DNA from: SLJK01 sp964567295
GTDB taxonomy: Bacteria > Bacillota > Dethiobacteria > DTU022 > UBA8154
Assembly: GCA_964567295.1 (NCBI GenBank)
Contig: CAZMLU010000062.1
Location: 1-8,771 of the forward strand
DNA length: 8,771 nt
Direction: 5' to 3'
In this document: one piece after another, positions 6,238 through 8,771 of the stretch
Layout: the number at the start of each line of letters is the position of its first letter
Numbering within the stretch: position 1 is the first letter of the stretch
Notes under the pieces: generated by a model
Told to the model about the DNA's origin: nothing
Databases searched by the model: none
The model's input: only the letters and a program-made list of their open reading frames with translations
Position numbers and translations under genes: made by a program

Positions 6238-7023
6238 ATGGATTCGGCGATAGAGGAGAAGTTGAAAAATCTTTCCCAATTAATCACCGAAAGCAATGAG
6301 ATGGTGGTTTTCAGTGGCGCAGGGATCAGCACTGATTCAGGGCTTGCTGATTTTCGCAGCCCTGGTGGCATATGGGAGCGCTTCGATCCCTCGGAGCTTT
6401 CTTACCCTAATTTTATTTCGAACCCTAAAAGCAGAGAAAAATATTGGGAATTTTATCGGGAAAATTGGAAAGTTTCCCGTGACGCTTCCCCAAACGCGGC
6501 ACATTTTGTTGTGGCAGAGATGGAAAAGAGATACGGAAAAATAAGTGCTGTGGTCACTCAAAACATTGATGGCCTTCATCAGAAAGCTGGTTCTTCACCA
6601 AGCAAGGTCTTTGAGATTCACGGCAATATGTGGTCTGTTAACTGCCTTTCCTGTGGAAATCATTTTAAGTGGGAAGAGATATACGAGGATCTGGAGCAGG
6701 GCAAAAGAATAGAAGATTGTACAGAATGCGGAGGGCTTATCAAACCAGCCACTATATCTTTTGGTCAGTCTTTACCCATGGATGTACTAAATAAAGCACA
6801 ACATTACAGCAATAACTGCGATCTATTTCTCTGTATAGGATCTTCTCTGGTAGTTTATCCTGCTGCCATGCTCCCCGAAGTTGCCAAAGATGCCGGCGCG
6901 AAACTGGCCATTCTAAACAGGGAACCAACTCCCATGGATGGCATTTCTGATTTGGTTGTAAACGGTGAGGCAGCAGAGATAATGGGGAGGCTTTTAGATA
7001 TGCTGGAGAAAGAAAATAACTGA
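6238..7023 (+). CDS. SIR2 family NAD-dependent protein deacylase (sirtuin)
   Basis: Sirtuins remove acetyl or other acyl groups from protein lysines, consuming NAD and releasing nicotinamide and O-acyl-ADP-ribose, in the cytoplasm. The 261-residue product has the full catalytic set: GAGIS at 27-31, DFRS at 38-41, TQNID at 107-111, the catalytic His128 in HGN, and IGSSLVVYP before the C-terminus. Zinc is held by Cys136/Cys139 and Cys161/Cys164. The usual FGE after the zinc module is FGQ here. The Ala/Tyr/Arg pattern that marks class III (CobB/SIRT5 desuccinylase) is not evident, so a deacetylase-type enzyme is more likely, but substrate range is inference. AAGGAGG at 6217-6223 is 14 bases upstream and a G-rich run (6225-6229) is nearer; no other start codon is present in frame. 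No acetyl-CoA synthetase or acetyltransferase partner is visible nearby. Confidence 0.95.
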   Translation: MDSAIEEKLKNLSQLITESNEMVVFSGAGISTDSGLADFRSPGGIWERFDPSELSYPNFISNPKSREKYWEFYRENWKVSRDASPNAAHFVVAEMEKRYGKISAVVTQNIDGLHQKAGSSPSKVFEIHGNMWSVNCLSCGNHFKWEEIYEDLEQGKRIEDCTECGGLIKPATISFGQSLPMDVLNKAQHYSNNCDLFLCIGSSLVVYPAAMLPEVAKDAGAKLAILNREPTPMDGISDLVVNGEAAEIMGRLLDMLEKENN

Positions 7024-7132
7024 AGGTAGAGCTTTTCAGTATGAGACAGGATCAGTAATATTAAAACTATTGTATTTTTATGCCTCTTCTAAAATAGTAG
7101 TATATTGAATTGATGAGGGAGGCTTTTATTCA

Positions 7133-8452
7133 ATGGGAAAAAAGTCAGAAAAAAGTGGCTGGATTCATTACGGCTGGGTTATAGTTTTCACAGGAATGCT
7201 CACTACTGTGGGGGCTCATGGCTTTGGCAGAATGTCTTATACACTTATTCTTCCGGAAATGAGAGAAGGACTGGGCATAACGTATGCCCAGTCCGGTTTG
7301 CTTTCTACTGGAAATTTTATTGGTTACCTGGCTTTTGCTGTTATAGGAGGTTTTCTGGCCTCCAGGTATGGTGCTCGTCTTGTTATTTCTCTTTCTTTGC
7401 TGCTTATGGGTATGAGTATGCTGCTAACAGGAGCGGCCAATTCACTTGAATTCGCTTTTGCCATGCGGTTACTGACAGGTTTGGGTAATGGTGGAGCTTA
7501 CGTTCCGGCTATGGCCCTGGGTTCTATCTGGTTTACTATGCGTAGGAGAGGTTTAGCTACGGGGATTGTCTCAGGGGGTATCGGGATAGGAACCCTACTG
7601 GGCGGTTTGATAGTGCCTAATATCTTGATCGTATATGGTGCTCAAGGTTGGAGTTACGCATGGTATTACTTGGGCGGGTTGGTTCTTTTGATCTCTCTTA
7701 TTAACTTTTTCTTGCTTCGTGATAATCCTGAAGAAATGGGGCTGCAGCAGTTGGGTGCCTCTCCTGGAGAAGCAAAAGAGGCGGAGCACAAGATAAATAT
7801 TTCATCTTTATCATCGTTTTCACCTTCTTACGGGAGTTCTTCTTCAGGATCTGGTATAAAGACCCCTGCTGCCTTACAATGGGGTTTGGTTTATAAAGTT
7901 AAAGAAGTGTGGTATTTAGGCCTGGTTTATTTCATGTATGGTTTTTCCTACGTAATCTATATGACTTTTTTTAAAGCTTTTCTATCGGATGAAATTGGCC
8001 TTTCTGTTGCCCTGAGCAGTTATATATGGGTATTGGCCGGGGGTATGAGTATTTTTTGTGGTGTTATTTGGGGAGGTATATCTGACAGGTTAGGAAGGAA
8101 GTACGGGGCGGCCTTGGCTTATTTGGTACTGGCTTCCTCCTACCTTCTTTTTGCACTTTTTGATACTCTTGCCGCCTTTTATATTTCCGCAATCCTTTTT
8201 GGGTTTAGCGCCTGGAGCATTCCAACTATTATGGCCGCAGCGGCGGGTGACTACGTGGGCCCGAAGCTTGCTCCCGCCGGGGTTGGATTTATTACTCTCT
8301 TTTTTGGTATTGGTCAAGCCCTTGGTCCATATTTTGGCGGTTATTTGGCTGATCTTACCGGAACCTTTATTTATTCTTTTCTCCTGGCTACTTGTGTTTC
8401 TATGTTAGGGCTACTTAGTTCACTGCTATTGAAAAAACCGTCTACTGGATAA
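7133..8452 (+). CDS. Major facilitator superfamily (MFS) transporter, substrate unknown
   Basis: The 439-residue product is a 12-helix secondary transporter of the cytoplasmic membrane. The MFS loop 2-3 motif is degenerate (GGFLASRYGAR at 72-82), while its repeat in loop 8-9 is classical (GGISDRLGRK at 314-323), showing the 6+6 duplication. The N-terminal HYGWVIV and GFGRMSYTLILP segments resemble the YbfB/YjiJ and oxalate/formate-type branches, which suggests an organic anion or small metabolite, but the substrate cannot be read from sequence. The central loop carries a serine-rich stretch (224-240), a flexible linker. The start has GAGGGAGG (7115-7122) ten bases upstream. The 109-base gap after the sirtuin is AT-rich and may contain a weak promoter; no terminator is seen on either side. 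Confidence 0.92.
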   Translation: MGKKSEKSGWIHYGWVIVFTGMLTTVGAHGFGRMSYTLILPEMREGLGITYAQSGLLSTGNFIGYLAFAVIGGFLASRYGARLVISLSLLLMGMSMLLTGAANSLEFAFAMRLLTGLGNGGAYVPAMALGSIWFTMRRRGLATGIVSGGIGIGTLLGGLIVPNILIVYGAQGWSYAWYYLGGLVLLISLINFFLLRDNPEEMGLQQLGASPGEAKEAEHKINISSLSSFSPSYGSSSSGSGIKTPAALQWGLVYKVKEVWYLGLVYFMYGFSYVIYMTFFKAFLSDEIGLSVALSSYIWVLAGGMSIFCGVIWGGISDRLGRKYGAALAYLVLASSYLLFALFDTLAAFYISAILFGFSAWSIPTIMAAAAGDYVGPKLAPAGVGFITLFFGIGQALGPYFGGYLADLTGTFIYSFLLATCVSMLGLLSSLLLKKPSTG

Positions 8453-8533
8453 ATATTTGGTTTTCACAGCAATAGAATGTAATTATTATCTAAAAATACC
8501 TTGCACAGAATAGGAACATATGTTATATATCTT

Positions 8534-8562
8534 TTGACATAATTTTTATTTTATGATAACAT
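8534..8562 (+). promoter_or_regulatory. Strong promoter for the glycine betaine transporter
   Basis: A perfect TTGACA -35 box (8534-8539) is separated by 17 bases from TAACAT (8557-8562), which is preceded by TG-N to make an extended -10. Expected transcription start is about 8569, leaving a leader of about 115 bases. A 10-bp palindrome AACATATGTT (8515-8524) lies just upstream of the -35. The remaining stretch from 8453 is AT-rich and holds nothing else I can support. Confidence 0.72.
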
Positions 8563-8576
8563 GCTTATTATAAGCA
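8562..8576. promoter_or_regulatory. Palindrome at the transcription start, probable operator
   Basis: TGCTTAT-T-ATAAGCA is a perfect 7-1-7 inverted repeat that begins at the last base of the -10 box and spans the expected start site. A protein bound there would block initiation, so a repressor site is the simplest reading. It does not match Fur, LexA or Rex consensus sequences that I know. In RNA it could instead form a weak AU-rich hairpin at the 5' end of the leader. Confidence 0.45.
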
Positions 8577-8683
8577 AGCTCAGAAAAGATGGCTTGGGAT
8601 GAGTTTAAACACGTAATTTATTCGGGCACTTTATCCTTAATATAGTTGCACTGCCAAAAATTCAAGAAAGAGGGAGGAAATGC

Positions 8684-8771
8684 ATGGGCGAGAAAATTGT
8701 AGTCACAGATCTCTATAAGATTTTTGGTCCTCACCCGGATCAGGCTATGGTAAAAGTAAGAGAAGGCATGG
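8684..8771 (+). CDS. opuAA: Glycine betaine/proline ABC transporter ATP-binding subunit (partial, 5' end)
   Basis: Only the first 29 codons are in the window. LYKIFGPHPDQAM followed by REGM is the distinctive N-terminal extension of ProV/OpuAA ATPases, which lies before the Walker A motif and is absent from most other ABC ATPases. These proteins drive uptake of compatible solutes such as glycine betaine during osmotic stress. The start has GGGAGG (8672-8677) six bases upstream; another ATG at 8680 is in a different frame and too close to the site. The permease and binding-protein genes should follow outside the window. Exact substrate (betaine, proline, choline, carnitine) cannot be told from this fragment. 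Confidence 0.8.
   Translation, partial: MGEKIVVTDLYKIFGPHPDQAMVKVREGM

Noticed and set aside
7070..7106. TTGTAT and TAAAAT boxes upstream of the MFS gene as a promoter
   Set aside because: The spacer is only 14 bases, and the alternative -10 boxes (TAGTAT, TATATT) give spacers of 22 or more with the same -35, so no pair is convincing.
8090..8408. Overlapping open frames on both strands inside the MFS gene
   Set aside because: They lie wholly inside a well-supported membrane protein gene, lack binding sites, and have compositions expected from shifted reading of hydrophobic codons.
8577..8683. Riboswitch (for example ydaO-type c-di-AMP) in the betaine transporter leader
   Set aside because: The leader is only about 115 bases and AT-rich, shows no conserved ydaO core, and has only a five-base CAAGC/GCTTG stem; no terminator precedes the start codon.

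Overview
The window looks like a piece of a low-to-moderate GC Firmicutes chromosome, most likely an anaerobic Clostridia-type organism. The evidence is strong purine-rich Shine-Dalgarno sites (AAGGAGG or GGGAGG types) before almost every gene, a sodium-pumping decarboxylase beta subunit, an OpuA/ProV-type betaine importer, a two-RCK-repeat TrkA, and closest resemblance of the cyclophilin-like protein to the Thermotoga TM1367 type. The genus cannot be named from this sequence. No mobile element, CRISPR array, tRNA or rRNA is visible.

Layout. 38-1165 encodes the membrane beta subunit of a sodium-translocating decarboxylase, probably the last gene of an operon entering from the left, and is closed by a clean hairpin terminator (1188-1216). 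1371-4887 reads as one transcription unit: gltX (glutamyl-tRNA synthetase), a two-helix membrane protein with a C-terminal cyclophilin-like domain, and trkA (potassium uptake regulator) on a TTG start. On the opposite strand, 4966-5382 is a YjbQ-family protein whose promoter overlaps a Fur-type palindrome. The roughly 330 bases to 5718 hold that promoter, a protein-like fragment without a normal start, and an extended -10 promoter for a bifunctional-nuclease (DUF151) family gene at 5719-6156. A sirtuin (6238-7023) and an MFS transporter (7133-8452) follow on the plus strand. A strong TTGACA promoter with a palindrome at its expected start site then leads into the start of a glycine betaine ABC transporter ATPase, which is cut by the window end.

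Functional theme. The genes are mostly housekeeping, but three concern ion and water balance: the sodium pump, TrkA (early potassium response) and the betaine importer (later compatible-solute response). The sirtuin, the YjbQ protein and the DUF151 protein have no visible link to each other beyond position.

The least ordinary features are: the fusion of a membrane hairpin to a cyclophilin-like domain with an excellent internal ribosome binding site exactly at the domain boundary; two five-codon mini-reading-frames (both starting Met-Lys-Arg, both with good Shine-Dalgarno sites) upstream of trkA and of the sirtuin; a Fur-like operator before yjbQ; a start-site palindrome before the betaine importer; and an orphan coding-like fragment at about 5490-5630. 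I do not see clear evidence of a whole new multi-gene system here.
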